DNA of 64,000 bases from Pseudoxanthomonas beigongshangi (GTDB lineage: Bacteria; Pseudomonadota; Gammaproteobacteria; Xanthomonadales; Xanthomonadaceae). This document shows positions 26,135 through 36,395 of this stretch, piece by piece. Position 1 is the first letter of the stretch. Each line of letters opens with the position of its first letter. The DNA lies in NCBI RefSeq assembly GCF_016820515.1, contig NZ_JADHDV010000017.1, positions 22,880 through 86,879 of the forward strand, read 5' to 3'. The position numbers were made by a program, and so were the translations under genes. The notes under the pieces are model-generated. The model was not told the DNA's origin. It saw only the letters and a list, made by a program, of their open reading frames with translations, and made no database searches.

Positions 26135-26536
26135 TCAGTGTTCAATCCGCGTGTTTTTTTCTTCCCGGCGAACGGACCCTTCACGCCAGGCTCGGCTGAA
26201 CCATTGCCAACCCATCACCACGCCGGTCAATGCGCCGATGATCTCCAGGACCACGCGGGTGCCCAGCGCGTCCGGATCGTGGATGGCTTTCAGCGCAATG
26301 CGCGCGTACAGCGGCGACTCCAGCTTCACCATGCCCAGGTAGAACAGGTTCCAGATATCGATGCCGGCGCCGATGATTACCGCAATCACGCACGACCATC
26401 CGATCGCATGCCCGATCGACCAGCCCAGTGCCCGGCAGATCGCCTGCCAGCCGGCGTAGACCAGCAGGCCGATGGCGAAAGCGATCAAGCAGGCTTCCAG
26501 CGCGCCGAGGAATCCGAAGTGCAGGGGCAGGTTCAT
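26135..26536 (-). CDS. Small inner-membrane protein
   Basis: A 133-residue protein with about three hydrophobic helices (GALEACLIAFAIGLLVYAGW, GWSCVIAVIIGAGIDIWNLF and LEIIGALTGVVMGWQWF) and a charged C-terminus. The ATG at 26536 gives a sensible membrane-protein N-terminus. The family is not recognised. It is divergent from the NAD(P)-binding protein gene at 26710, with 173 nt between them. Confidence 0.65.
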   Translation of the reverse strand: MNLPLHFGFLGALEACLIAFAIGLLVYAGWQAICRALGWSIGHAIGWSCVIAVIIGAGIDIWNLFYLGMVKLESPLYARIALKAIHDPDALGTRVVLEIIGALTGVVMGWQWFSRAWREGSVRREEKNTRIEH

Positions 26537-26709
26537 GCGTTCTTGCGTGCTCCCGTCACGCGAGGGATCCGGCAACGCGGATCGTGCAGGTGCCGGCGGC
26601 GTTCGACGGCGATGGCATAGGATACGTGATGCGCGCGCCGGACCGTGGCCGGAGGCGTGGCGGGATGTCGGCTCGTGCCACGGCGGAAAACGGCCACGGG
26701 AGGAACGGG

Positions 26710-27345
26710 ATGGAACGTCTGTTGGTGGCGGGGAGCACGGGGCTGGTGGGCCAGGCGGTGCTGGCACTCGCGTTGGCCGATACCCACATCGGCAGGGTCA
26801 TCGCACCGACCCGTCGGCCCTTGGCCCCGCATCCGCGATTGTCGAACCCGATCATCGATTTCGAGCGCCTGGATCCGACGGCCGACCATTGGCGCGCCGA
26901 CGCCATGATCTGCGCCCTGGGCACCACCCTGCGCGACGCCGGCTCGCGCGATGCCTTTCGCCGGGTCGACTTCGACTATCCGCTCGCGCTCGCCCGCCTG
27001 CTGCACCAGCATGGCGCACGCACGCTGGCGGTCACCTCGGCCGCCGGCGCTCGCGCGGATTCGCGGATCTTCTACTCGCGCACGAAGGGAGAACTGGAAC
27101 AGGCCCTGTCCGCCTGCGGCTTCGATTCGCTCACCTTCATCCGCCCTTCCCTGCTGGGCGGCGAACGCCCGCGCCGGCGCGCCGGCGAACACCTCGCGCT
27201 GCGCCTGCTGACCACGCTCGCACCGCTGGTGCCCGCACGCTACCGGGTGGTGCCGGCCACCGCGGTGGCCGCCGCGCTGCTGGAGGCTGCCCATGCGGCG
27301 ACGCCCGGCACGCGGATCATCGAGTCCGAAGCGATTGCCCGCTGA
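26710..27345 (+). CDS. NAD(P)-binding atypical short-chain dehydrogenase-like protein
   Basis: A 211-residue Rossmann-fold protein. The dinucleotide motif GSTGLVGQAV lies at the N-terminus, AMICALGTTLRDAGS follows a second beta strand, and YSRTKGELE provides the YxxxK pair. The layout resembles HTATIP2/NmrA-like atypical SDR proteins, often of unknown activity. The ATG at 26710 follows GGAACGGG. It converges with the membrane protein gene at 27364 with an 18-nt gap. The substrate is unknown. Confidence 0.82.
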   Translation: MERLLVAGSTGLVGQAVLALALADTHIGRVIAPTRRPLAPHPRLSNPIIDFERLDPTADHWRADAMICALGTTLRDAGSRDAFRRVDFDYPLALARLLHQHGARTLAVTSAAGARADSRIFYSRTKGELEQALSACGFDSLTFIRPSLLGGERPRRRAGEHLALRLLTTLAPLVPARYRVVPATAVAAALLEAAHAATPGTRIIESEAIAR

Positions 27346-27363
27346 TTCTCGGCCGATATCCGG

Positions 27364-27873
27364 TTAGCCAACCGTGGCGTGCAGGCGTCGCATGCGCCAC
27401 CACAGGCCGGCGTTGAGCAGCAGGAAATAGCCGACCAGCGCCGCCGCGAATCCCATCGTCAGTGGACTGGCCTGTTGCGCGGAGGCCGCCGCACCGTCGG
27501 CGAACGCGCCCTGCGACCAGCGCCACGCCAGGCGGCCGACCAGCAGCAGGGTCAGGATGCCGCCGAACCAGGGGTTCGGCACGTAGGTCGGCAGCCCTTC
27601 GTGCCATTCGACCCGCGTGTGCCGCAGCGCGAATCCGCCCAGCAGCGAGCCACCCGCCAGCCCGGTGGCCACACCCGCCGCCACGCCCGGCAGGAACGCG
27701 GCGCCGAACAGCAGCATGCCCAGCAGCAGCACCATCAGGACCAGGCGGAACACGGTGCGCTTGGGCTGCCAGGGCTGGCGGCCGAAGCTGCGGCGGATGC
27801 GGCGATACATGATCCAGCCGATTCCCGCGGTGACGAGATAGGGAGTCAGGGCTGGCAGGGCGGCGGCAGGCAT
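27364..27873 (-). CDS. Inner-membrane protein, uncharacterised
   Basis: A 169-residue protein with four or five hydrophobic segments (for example YLVTAGIGWIMYRRIRRSFG, VFRLVLMVLLLGMLLFGAAF, FGGILTLLLVGRLAW and GFAAALVGYFLLLNAGLWW). Basic loops on one side suggest the inner membrane. No motif of known enzymatic meaning is visible. It may follow the general-stress-type gene at 27963 in one transcript (89-nt gap). Confidence 0.65.
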   Translation of the reverse strand: MPAAALPALTPYLVTAGIGWIMYRRIRRSFGRQPWQPKRTVFRLVLMVLLLGMLLFGAAFLPGVAAGVATGLAGGSLLGGFALRHTRVEWHEGLPTYVPNPWFGGILTLLLVGRLAWRWSQGAFADGAAASAQQASPLTMGFAAALVGYFLLLNAGLWWRMRRLHATVG

Positions 27874-27962
27874 GGCGGGCGTCCAGGGATTGGTTGGCGC
27901 CCACCTTAGGTCCCGGCAGGGCGCCGGGACCAGTGACGGTTGTCATCAGTTGCGGGGGAAAC

Positions 27963-28466
27963 TCAGCGCAGCAGTCCGTGCGGCACCTGCCGCAGCGGCT
28001 GCATGCCGTCGGTGGCGGCAATCGCCTGGCTGGCGCGGTCCAGCAACGCATCGTCCTCGCCATCGATGACCACCAGCAGGCGGCCAGCTTCGATTTCGCG
28101 CTCGTAGTCGCGGCGGACCTCGCTGGGCACGGTGGATCCGGCCAGCGCGGCGGACCAGCCACCGACCGTCGCGCCCACCAGCGTGGTGATGATCACCCCA
28201 AGCGCATGGAATCCGGCCTGCGGCAGCCACATGCCGATCAGGCCACCGACCAGGCCGATGACGCCACCGCCGACGATTCCGCGCCAGGCGGCGGGGATGA
28301 AATCGGTCGGCGAGGCTTCCTTCTCGGCATCGGGGACCTGGGTCATCTCGATGTCGGACTGGGCCAGGACCGCGGCGTGGCCGGGACGGATGCCGAGTCG
28401 GAGCGCGGCACCCATGGCCTGTTCCGCGGTGCCCAGGTCCGGAGCGCTGAAAACACGTCGTTTCAT
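27963..28466 (-). CDS. Glycine-zipper membrane protein, uncharacterised
   Basis: A 167-residue protein with a cytoplasmic-looking N-terminus (MKRRVFSAPDLGTAEQAMGA), a central Gly-rich hydrophobic region of two helices (GIVGGGVIGLVGGLIGMWLP, then LGVIITTLVGATVGGWSAALA) and a C-terminal alpha/beta segment, RRDYEREIEAGRLLVVIDGE. The organisation resembles DUF1269-like or general-stress membrane proteins, but the match is loose. The ATG at 28466 is used. Confidence 0.62.
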   Translation of the reverse strand: MKRRVFSAPDLGTAEQAMGAALRLGIRPGHAAVLAQSDIEMTQVPDAEKEASPTDFIPAAWRGIVGGGVIGLVGGLIGMWLPQAGFHALGVIITTLVGATVGGWSAALAGSTVPSEVRRDYEREIEAGRLLVVIDGEDDALLDRASQAIAATDGMQPLRQVPHGLLR

Positions 28467-28587
28467 GGCGTTCTCCCGTGGGCGGCTGTCTTCCAGCCTG
28501 TGAAGACCATAGGCCCGCGCGGGGGATGTGGAAGTGAAGAAATGCCGCGCGGGCCGGAACGACGCGCGGATGCGCATCATCGGCCGG

Positions 28588-29376
28588 TCACTGCGCCGGG
28601 CGTTCGGGGGCGCTCTTGCGGCCGAGCGCGCGCAGGTACAGGTCGTACAGGGCGGTGACCTTGGCCACGTATTCCTGGGTTTCCGCATAGGGCGGCACCC
28701 CGCCGTACCGGGCGACGGTGCCGATGCCGGCGTTGTAGGCCGCCGCCACCAGGGTCAGGTCACCCTTGTAGCGCCGCATCAATTGCCTGAGATGGCGCGC
28801 GCCGGCATCGATGGACTGGGTGGAGGAGAACGGATCGGTCACCCCGTACTCGGTCGCCACCTCCGGCATCAGTTGCATCACGCCCTTGGCACCCTTGGAG
28901 GACACCGCCTTGGCGTCGAAATCGCTTTCCGCATGGGCAATCGCGCGCAGCCAGGCATCGTCCACGCCGGTCTTCTTCGCCGCCGTGCGGAAATCCACGG
29001 GATACATGTTCAGGCGCGGCTTGCCGACCTTGCCCAGGCCCGGATGGGCCGGCTCGCCCGGCGGGGTGGCCACGGTGAACTTCAGGTAGACCCGCGACCC
29101 GGGCAGGTTGCGGGTGCTGTACACCAGCTGGCCGTCCTGCTCGCGTTCGTACAGGGTGCCGCTGAAGATGCCCATCCGTCCCCACAGGTTCGGGGTTTGC
29201 ACGGCATTGTCGTCGATTTCCCTGGCCTGGCAGCGCGAGCCCGGCTCCGGCGCGGTGGCCAGGCTGACGGTGCCGTCGCGCACGCAGCGGTAGACCGTCC
29301 GCGCCTGGGCGTCGGGCACGCCGGAGCCGGCCAGGAAGGCCAGCAGACAGACCAGCAGGACGGAGGGGCCGCGCAT
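28588..29376 (-). CDS. Lytic transglycosylase (SLT domain)
   Basis: A 262-residue exported murein lytic transglycosylase that cleaves peptidoglycan between MurNAc and GlcNAc. A signal peptide ends near AQA (residues 1-25). A short N-terminal domain with a Cys pair (C31, C49) precedes the SLT domain at about 125-245, with the catalytic E150 in AIAHAESDFDAKAVS, then KGAKGVMQLMP and AAYNAGIGTVARYGG. The C-terminal part ends after a helical YVAKVTALYDLY. It stands alone, divergent from ppa with about 197 nt between them. Confidence 0.9.
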   Translation of the reverse strand: MRGPSVLLVCLLAFLAGSGVPDAQARTVYRCVRDGTVSLATAPEPGSRCQAREIDDNAVQTPNLWGRMGIFSGTLYEREQDGQLVYSTRNLPGSRVYLKFTVATPPGEPAHPGLGKVGKPRLNMYPVDFRTAAKKTGVDDAWLRAIAHAESDFDAKAVSSKGAKGVMQLMPEVATEYGVTDPFSSTQSIDAGARHLRQLMRRYKGDLTLVAAAYNAGIGTVARYGGVPPYAETQEYVAKVTALYDLYLRALGRKSAPERPAQ

Positions 29377-29573
29377 ACGGGGCGGATTCTAGGGCCGGCA
29401 AGCTGAGCCGCAACCCCCATGGCGAACCGGCGACGGCTGGCCCGGCAGCCCGGCCACGCCGGGATTCCGGCCCCCTCCCGGAAAGTCCTCCGGCCCGCCC
29501 CTGCTGCGCCGCAACAGGCAAGCGCGTAGAATTGCCGGCCCTGTCATTCCGCACGCTCTGGAGCACACGCATC

Positions 29574-30110
29574 ATGGGTCTGGACCACGTTTCCACCGGC
29601 AAGAACCCGCCGGAAGAAATCAACGTCATCATCGAAATCCCGAAGGATTCGGAACCGGTGAAGTACGAAGTGGACAAGGAAAGCGGGGCGATCTTCGTCG
29701 ATCGCATCCTCTCCACCCCGATGCGCTATCCCTGCAACTACGGCTACGTGCCCAACACCCAGTGCGGCGACGGTGATCCGGCCGACGTGCTGGTGGTGCT
29801 GCCGCTGCCGCTGATCCCCGGCTCGGTCATCCGCTGCCGCCCGGTCGGCGTGCTGCGCATGAGCGACGAGGCCGGCAGCGACGAGAAGCTGCTCGCCGTG
29901 CCGGTGGAGAAGGTGTTCTCCGGCTACAAGCACATCACCGACATCGACCAGGTCAGCCCGCACTGGCTGGAGCGCATCGGCCACTTCTTCGAGCATTACA
30001 AGGATCTGGAGAAGGGCAAGTGGGTGAAGCTGGACGGCTGGGGCAACGCCGCCGACGCCAAGCAGGTGCTGGTCGACGCGATGCAGCGCTACGCCGAACT
30101 GAAGAAGTAA
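29574..30110 (+). CDS. ppa: Inorganic pyrophosphatase
   Basis: A 178-residue family I soluble pyrophosphatase that hydrolyses PPi to two phosphates and drives biosynthesis. The signature DGDPADVLVV carries the metal-binding Asp residues. EIPKDSEPVKYEVDKESGAI, RYPCNYGYVPNT and KWVKLDGWGNAADAK are typical. The ATG at 29574 has TGGAG upstream and gives the family's usual length. A strong terminator follows at 30134-30158, so it is probably monocistronic. Confidence 0.97.
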   Translation: MGLDHVSTGKNPPEEINVIIEIPKDSEPVKYEVDKESGAIFVDRILSTPMRYPCNYGYVPNTQCGDGDPADVLVVLPLPLIPGSVIRCRPVGVLRMSDEAGSDEKLLAVPVEKVFSGYKHITDIDQVSPHWLERIGHFFEHYKDLEKGKWVKLDGWGNAADAKQVLVDAMQRYAELKK

Positions 30111-30133
30111 GCCGGCCCCGCATCGCACAGCAG

Positions 30134-30158
30134 AAAGCCCGCCATCGGCGGGCTTTTT
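30134..30158 (+). terminator. Intrinsic terminator of ppa
   Basis: A 10-bp perfect stem AAAGCCCGCC/GGCGGGCTTT with a 3-nt loop, running into TTTTT at 30154-30158. It lies 24 nt past the ppa stop. The A tract on the other side could also serve the channel gene on the opposite strand. Confidence 0.9.
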
Positions 30159-30201
30159 GTTTGCATGGTTGTTCGCATGAGGCGGCGGTTCCGACGCCTG
30201 T

Positions 30202-30888
30202 TCAACCGCTCTTGCGTATCCCCATCTTCAGCGTGGTCAGGCCGATCAGCCGCGACACCACCAGGGCGATGTACATGACCCCCGCGAACTGCTCCAGCAT
30301 CACCAGCGCGCGCGCCTGCGCCTGCACCGGCACGATGTCGCTCAGGCCCACGCCCGAGAGCAGGCTGAAACTGAGGAACAGCAGTTCCATCCAGGTGCGC
30401 GGCTGCTCCGGATTCACCGCCGCGATGAAGCTGCCCGGATACCACTGCTGGCAGACCGAGAAGGCGAACGCGAACGCCCACGCCAGCAGGGTGAAGGTCG
30501 CGCCGGCGGCGAACAGTTCGTCGCTGGAGACCTCGTGGTCCTGCAGCATGTAGGCCATCAGGCTGCCGGCCGTATAGAAGTACAGCGCGCTCTCCAGCAG
30601 GTGCGCGAGGGTGTACAGCACGTTGTTGTCGGTGATCGCGGCCAGCAGCGACAGCACCACCGACGGCACGCCCAGCGCCAGCGCGAACCACAGCCGCAGC
30701 GGGCTGCGGTTGACCACCCATAGCGCCAGCGCGAGCACCAGGATCCCGAAAGCCCCGAACAGCGCGCGGCCGCCGGCGGTGCTTTCCATCACCGGGTACA
30801 GCAGCACCCCGCCGAGCTGCACCAGCAGCAACCACGCCGACGGGTGCCGGCGCGCGGTAACCAGCCAGCGGAGCCAGGTCATGCCCAT
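30202..30888 (-). CDS. Two-TM ion-channel-family protein with altered selectivity filter
   Basis: A 228-residue membrane protein with about seven hydrophobic segments. The last two plus the loop FLSFSLLSGVGLSDIVPVQA (residues 171-190) align with the pore module of Ion_trans_2 potassium channels. There the usual filter T-V-G-Y-G-D is replaced by SGVGLSD: the second glycine is lost and Tyr becomes Leu. The following helix (ARALVMLEQFAGVMYIALVV) is typical of the pore-lining helix. AAGGG precedes the ATG at 30888. It follows the 55-residue membrane protein gene by one nucleotide, so they are translated together. Potassium selectivity is doubtful. Confidence 0.78.
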   Translation of the reverse strand: MGMTWLRWLVTARRHPSAWLLLVQLGGVLLYPVMESTAGGRALFGAFGILVLALALWVVNRSPLRLWFALALGVPSVVLSLLAAITDNNVLYTLAHLLESALYFYTAGSLMAYMLQDHEVSSDELFAAGATFTLLAWAFAFAFSVCQQWYPGSFIAAVNPEQPRTWMELLFLSFSLLSGVGLSDIVPVQAQARALVMLEQFAGVMYIALVVSRLIGLTTLKMGIRKSG

Positions 30889-30889
30889 C

Positions 30890-31057
30890 TCAACCCTTGA
30901 AGTGGTAGACCAGCGCGTAATAGATCACGTAGATCCACGACAGCAGGCCGTGGATGATGGCCCACAGCAGCGACTTGTTGGCGCTCCAGGAAATGGTGAT
31001 CGCCAACGCCGTGCCGAAGCCGATGCCCGCCCGGGCCGCACTCGCCGCGCCGCTCAT
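30890..31057 (-). CDS. 55-residue membrane protein
   Basis: A 55-residue protein ([20 protein letters not shown] and so on, ending ALVYHFKG) with two hydrophobic stretches. It is supported by tight packing: its ATG overlaps the stop of the lipoprotein gene as ATGA at 31054-31057, and its TGA lies one nucleotide before the channel gene start. Short membrane proteins next to channel-like proteins may be accessory subunits, which is inference here. Confidence 0.7.
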   Translation of the reverse strand: MSGAASAARAGIGFGTALAITISWSANKSLLWAIIHGLLSWIYVIYYALVYHFKG

Positions 31058-31665
31058 TTGCGCGGCGCCGCGGGAACGACCGGGGTACCGCTGCCGGCCC
31101 GGTAGGGATAACGCGCAAAGATGTCGGCAACCGCCTGGTCCAGGCGCGCGGCGCGTTCGGCCGGCTTGGCGTTGGCGACGCGGCCGACCGCGATGCCCTC
31201 CCATACCAGCTGGTTGCGCTTGGCGTCGACCAGATCGAAGTTCAGCGTGCCCTCGGTGTACTGGTAGACGTTGGTGCGGTCATACCAGTAGGGAACGGCG
31301 ACATACCGGCGGGCGCGGTAGCTGTAGTAATAGTTGTAGTCCACGTCCGGCATGCTGACCACGTCGGTCTTTTCCTGCATGTAGGCGTTGATGTTCAACC
31401 ACAGGTCCGGCGACTTCTCGTCGTAGGCGTAACCCCGCGATTCCATCTGCGCGCGGGCGGCGGCCTTGAGCCGGGCGCTGGTGATGGTGGCGTAGCCTTC
31501 GCTCTCCACCGCCAGCGGCGAGTAGAACGCGAAGCTCCGGTAGCGCGCGAAATCGGCCGACGGGTCGGCCTCGCTGCTGATGCGCGGGCCGGTGGCGCAG
31601 GCCGCCAGCAGCAGGACCCCGGCCAGCAGCAGGCCGCGGGTGAGGAATGGGATGGCATTGCGCAT
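31054..31665 (-). CDS. DUF4136 lipoprotein
   Basis: A 203-residue lipoprotein with lipobox LLAAC, lipidated C23. The mature protein has the DUF4136 pattern: [15 protein letters not shown] near the start, [15 protein letters not shown], a Tyr-rich stretch [20 protein letters not shown], then [20 protein letters not shown]. The ATG at 31665 is chosen because AGGAGA lies 9 nt upstream, while the ATG at 31674 would abut it. It is translationally coupled to the small membrane protein and channel genes. Function of the family is unknown. Confidence 0.83.
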   Translation of the reverse strand: MRNAIPFLTRGLLLAGVLLLAACATGPRISSEADPSADFARYRSFAFYSPLAVESEGYATITSARLKAAARAQMESRGYAYDEKSPDLWLNINAYMQEKTDVVSMPDVDYNYYYSYRARRYVAVPYWYDRTNVYQYTEGTLNFDLVDAKRNQLVWEGIAVGRVANAKPAERAARLDQAVADIFARYPYRAGSGTPVVPAAPRK

Positions 31666-31774
31666 GTTCGGCATTCTCCTGTCCGGGACGCCAAGCGTCG
31701 CGCGGGCGCGGCGGCGGCACAAGCCCCGCCGGCCCGGAAAGGCGGCGAACGGACGCATCCGCCCGCCGCATGGT

Positions 31775-33821
<2,047 letters not shown>

Positions 33822-33969
33822 GGGCGCTATTACACCATATCGGCGGCGCGGGAGCGCTTCAGGCGGAGCTTGCTATGATGCGTGCCCGCCGGGGTACCGC
33901 CCGTCCGCATTTTTCCGCCCGACGATTCGCGCCCTGCCCGGCCCCTCCCGTTCAGACAAGGAGGCCTGC

Positions 33970-35517
33970 GTGGTTTTCCGTATCTCCATCCTGCTGGTGG
34001 CCCTCCTGGTCGCCGCCGCCGGTCTTGCGCCCGGTCCTTTCAACGCCTGGATCCAGCAGCAGCTGGCCGGGATCATTTCCAGCGCCGGTTGGCTGTACCT
34101 GCTGATCGTGTTCGCCGCGCTGGTCTTCCTGCTGTATCTGGCGGTGGGGCGCTTCGCCAACCTGCGCATCGGTGGCGAGGATGCCGAGCCGGAATTCTCC
34201 AATGCCAGCTGGCTGGCGATGCTGTTCGCCACCGGCATGGGTATCGGCCTGGTGTTCTGGGGCGCCGCCGAGCCGGTGTCGCACTACTTCAAGCCGCCGG
34301 AAGGGCTGGTGCCGGGCAGCCTGGATGCCGCGCGCGCATCGATGCGCTACGTGTTCTTCCACTGGGGCCTGCATCCCTGGGCGATCTACGCGCTGATCGG
34401 ACTGGCGATGGCCTGGTTCCAGTTCAATCGTGGCGGGCGCGGCCTGATCAGCGATCTGCTGCAACCGGTCATCGGGCATCATCATCGCGGCTGGATCGGC
34501 CACGCGGTGAACATCGCCGCGGTGGTGGCCACCGCGGTCGGCGTGGCCACCACGCTGGGATTCGGCACCATCCAGATCGCCGCCGGCGTGGCGCGGGTCA
34601 CCGGCATTCCCGATTCCATCGGCACCGAGCTGGCGATCATCGGCGTGGCGTTCGTGCTGTACATGGCTTCCACCATCAGCGGCGTGGATCGCGGCATCAA
34701 ATGGTTGTCGAACTTCAATCTCGGATTGGCCGCGCTGTTGCTGGCGATGGTGCTGGTGCTGGGTCCCACCGGTTTCATCTTCGACACCTTCACCACCACG
34801 CTGGGCACCTATCTCAACCAGTTGGTCAACATGAGCCTGCGGATGTCGCCGTTCTCCGGCAGCACGTGGGTAGCCGACTGGACGATCTTCTATTGGGCCT
34901 GGTGGATCGCGTGGGCACCGTTCGTCGGATCGTTCATCGCCCGCATCTCGTGCGGCCGGACCATCCGCGAGTTCGTGTTCGGCGTGGTAGTCATCCCCAG
35001 CCTGCTGGGCTTCGTGTGGTTCTCGGTGTTCGGCGGAACGGCGTTGTGGATGCAGATTCTCGGCGGCGTGGACATGGGCGCGCCGCTGGCGCGCGGCTAT
35101 GAGACCGTGCTGTTCACCCTGTTCGATCATCTGCCGCTGTCGACGCTGCTGGCCGGCATCGCGGTGCTGCTGTTGATGATCTTCTTCGTGACCTCGGCCG
35201 ATTCGGCGGTATTGGTACTGGCGAGCATGTCCACCGACACAGCCGGCGATCCGCCGCTGCGCCGACGCCTGGTCTGGGGCGTGGGCGTGGCGCTGGTCGC
35301 GGCGACCCTGCTGCTGGCAGGCGGCCTGGATGCCCTGCAAGGCGTCATCACCATCACCGCGCTGCCATTCGCGCTGCTGCTGTTGCTGGTGATGCTGGGC
35401 CTGTACCGCGCGCTGAACCAGGAATATCGGCTCGGGCGCCGGCGCGAGCAGCGCGCGCGCCGGCTGATCATGGACTGGATCGCGCGCGAGGACGCCGCGC
35501 AGTCGGAGGAACGCTGA
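33970..35517 (+). CDS. BCCT-family betaine/choline/carnitine-type transporter
   Basis: A 515-residue inner-membrane transporter with about twelve helices. Hallmarks of the BCCT family are FATGMGIGLVFWGAAEPVSH, HWGLHPWAIYALIGLAMAWF and the Trp-rich TIFYWAWWIAWAPFVGSFIA with ISCGRTIREFVFG. The start is GTG at 33970, chosen because AAGGAGG lies 5 nt upstream; longer in-frame readings pass through the riboswitch region. The short C-terminal tail is basic. Glycine betaine or a related osmolyte is the likely cargo (family knowledge). Confidence 0.92.
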   Translation: MVFRISILLVALLVAAAGLAPGPFNAWIQQQLAGIISSAGWLYLLIVFAALVFLLYLAVGRFANLRIGGEDAEPEFSNASWLAMLFATGMGIGLVFWGAAEPVSHYFKPPEGLVPGSLDAARASMRYVFFHWGLHPWAIYALIGLAMAWFQFNRGGRGLISDLLQPVIGHHHRGWIGHAVNIAAVVATAVGVATTLGFGTIQIAAGVARVTGIPDSIGTELAIIGVAFVLYMASTISGVDRGIKWLSNFNLGLAALLLAMVLVLGPTGFIFDTFTTTLGTYLNQLVNMSLRMSPFSGSTWVADWTIFYWAWWIAWAPFVGSFIARISCGRTIREFVFGVVVIPSLLGFVWFSVFGGTALWMQILGGVDMGAPLARGYETVLFTLFDHLPLSTLLAGIAVLLLMIFFVTSADSAVLVLASMSTDTAGDPPLRRRLVWGVGVALVAATLLLAGGLDALQGVITITALPFALLLLLVMLGLYRALNQEYRLGRRREQRARRLIMDWIAREDAAQSEER

Positions 35518-35528
35518 CGGCCTCGCCG

Positions 35529-36395
35529 TCAGTCGATCCGGCCGGCCATTTCCGCCAGCATCGCCTCGTCGGCGGGCACCAGCCGCACCGCGTCGCCGAA
35601 CTCCGGCCAGCCGGCGCGCAGTCCCGCCATCACCGCGGGATCCTGCTGGTCGGCAACCAGCAGTTCACCGCCGATCGCGGCGCAATCCCGATCGGCTGCC
35701 GGCCGGCACAGCAGCGGCCCGGGCGGAATGACCGGCGAGCGCCAGAGTTCATGCAGGTCCGGCTGCGGTTCCGCGTCGTAGACATCGGCCGCCAGTGCGG
35801 CCACGTCGGCGCGGCCGTCCTTCAGCCAGGCCAGCGACGCGGCATGCGAACCGGCGTAGTCGACCCGCGCGAATGCGGCTTCAGGATTCGCGATGCCCAT
35901 TTCCGCCAGTCCGCCACGCGGCACGAATCCGCCCGACGCCGAATCGCGGCCGACCAGCGCCAGCCTCAGCGTGGCCGCCCCGGCGGCGAGCGCGATGCCT
36001 GACAACGGCCGTTTCGCGACGATCACCGCGCGGTAGCGCTGCGCCTGCGCGGCGGGCACGTCCGGCACCGGCAACGTGGCCACGCTGCCCGGCGGCAATC
36101 GCAGCGCCTGCAGGTAACCGTGCAGGTTGGGCACCGCGACATCGACTTCTCCCGCCGCCATGCCCGCGATCAACGCGCTGGGCGACGGCAGCACGCGCAC
36201 TTCGACGGGGCGCTGCAGCCGGCGGCCGAGATAGTCGGCCAGCGGCCGGATCGCCGCCGCCCGATCCCGCTGCGGATAGGCGTAGGTGGCCACCACCAGT
36301 GGCTCGGGATCCGCTGCCAGGGCGGGCGCAACCAGTGACACGAGCGCGATACCGCCCGCGAGAAACGCGCCCAAACGCAACCGGCGCAGCCTCAT
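35529..36395 (-). CDS. PhnD/SsuA-like periplasmic binding protein
   Basis: A 288-residue exported protein with a signal peptide ending PALA-AD (residue 28) and a substrate-binding fold of the phosphate/phosphonate-binding PhnD type: [39 protein letters not shown], and [20 protein letters not shown] followed by AALAADVYD. No permease or ATPase gene is adjacent, so it may serve a sensor kinase or a distant transporter. Its start overlaps the ilvD stop as ATGA, so it is translated with ilvD. It converges with the BCCT gene. Confidence 0.8.
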   Translation of the reverse strand: MRLRRLRLGAFLAGGIALVSLVAPALAADPEPLVVATYAYPQRDRAAAIRPLADYLGRRLQRPVEVRVLPSPSALIAGMAAGEVDVAVPNLHGYLQALRLPPGSVATLPVPDVPAAQAQRYRAVIVAKRPLSGIALAAGAATLRLALVGRDSASGGFVPRGGLAEMGIANPEAAFARVDYAGSHAASLAWLKDGRADVAALAADVYDAEPQPDLHELWRSPVIPPGPLLCRPAADRDCAAIGGELLVADQQDPAVMAGLRAGWPEFGDAVRLVPADEAMLAEMAGRID

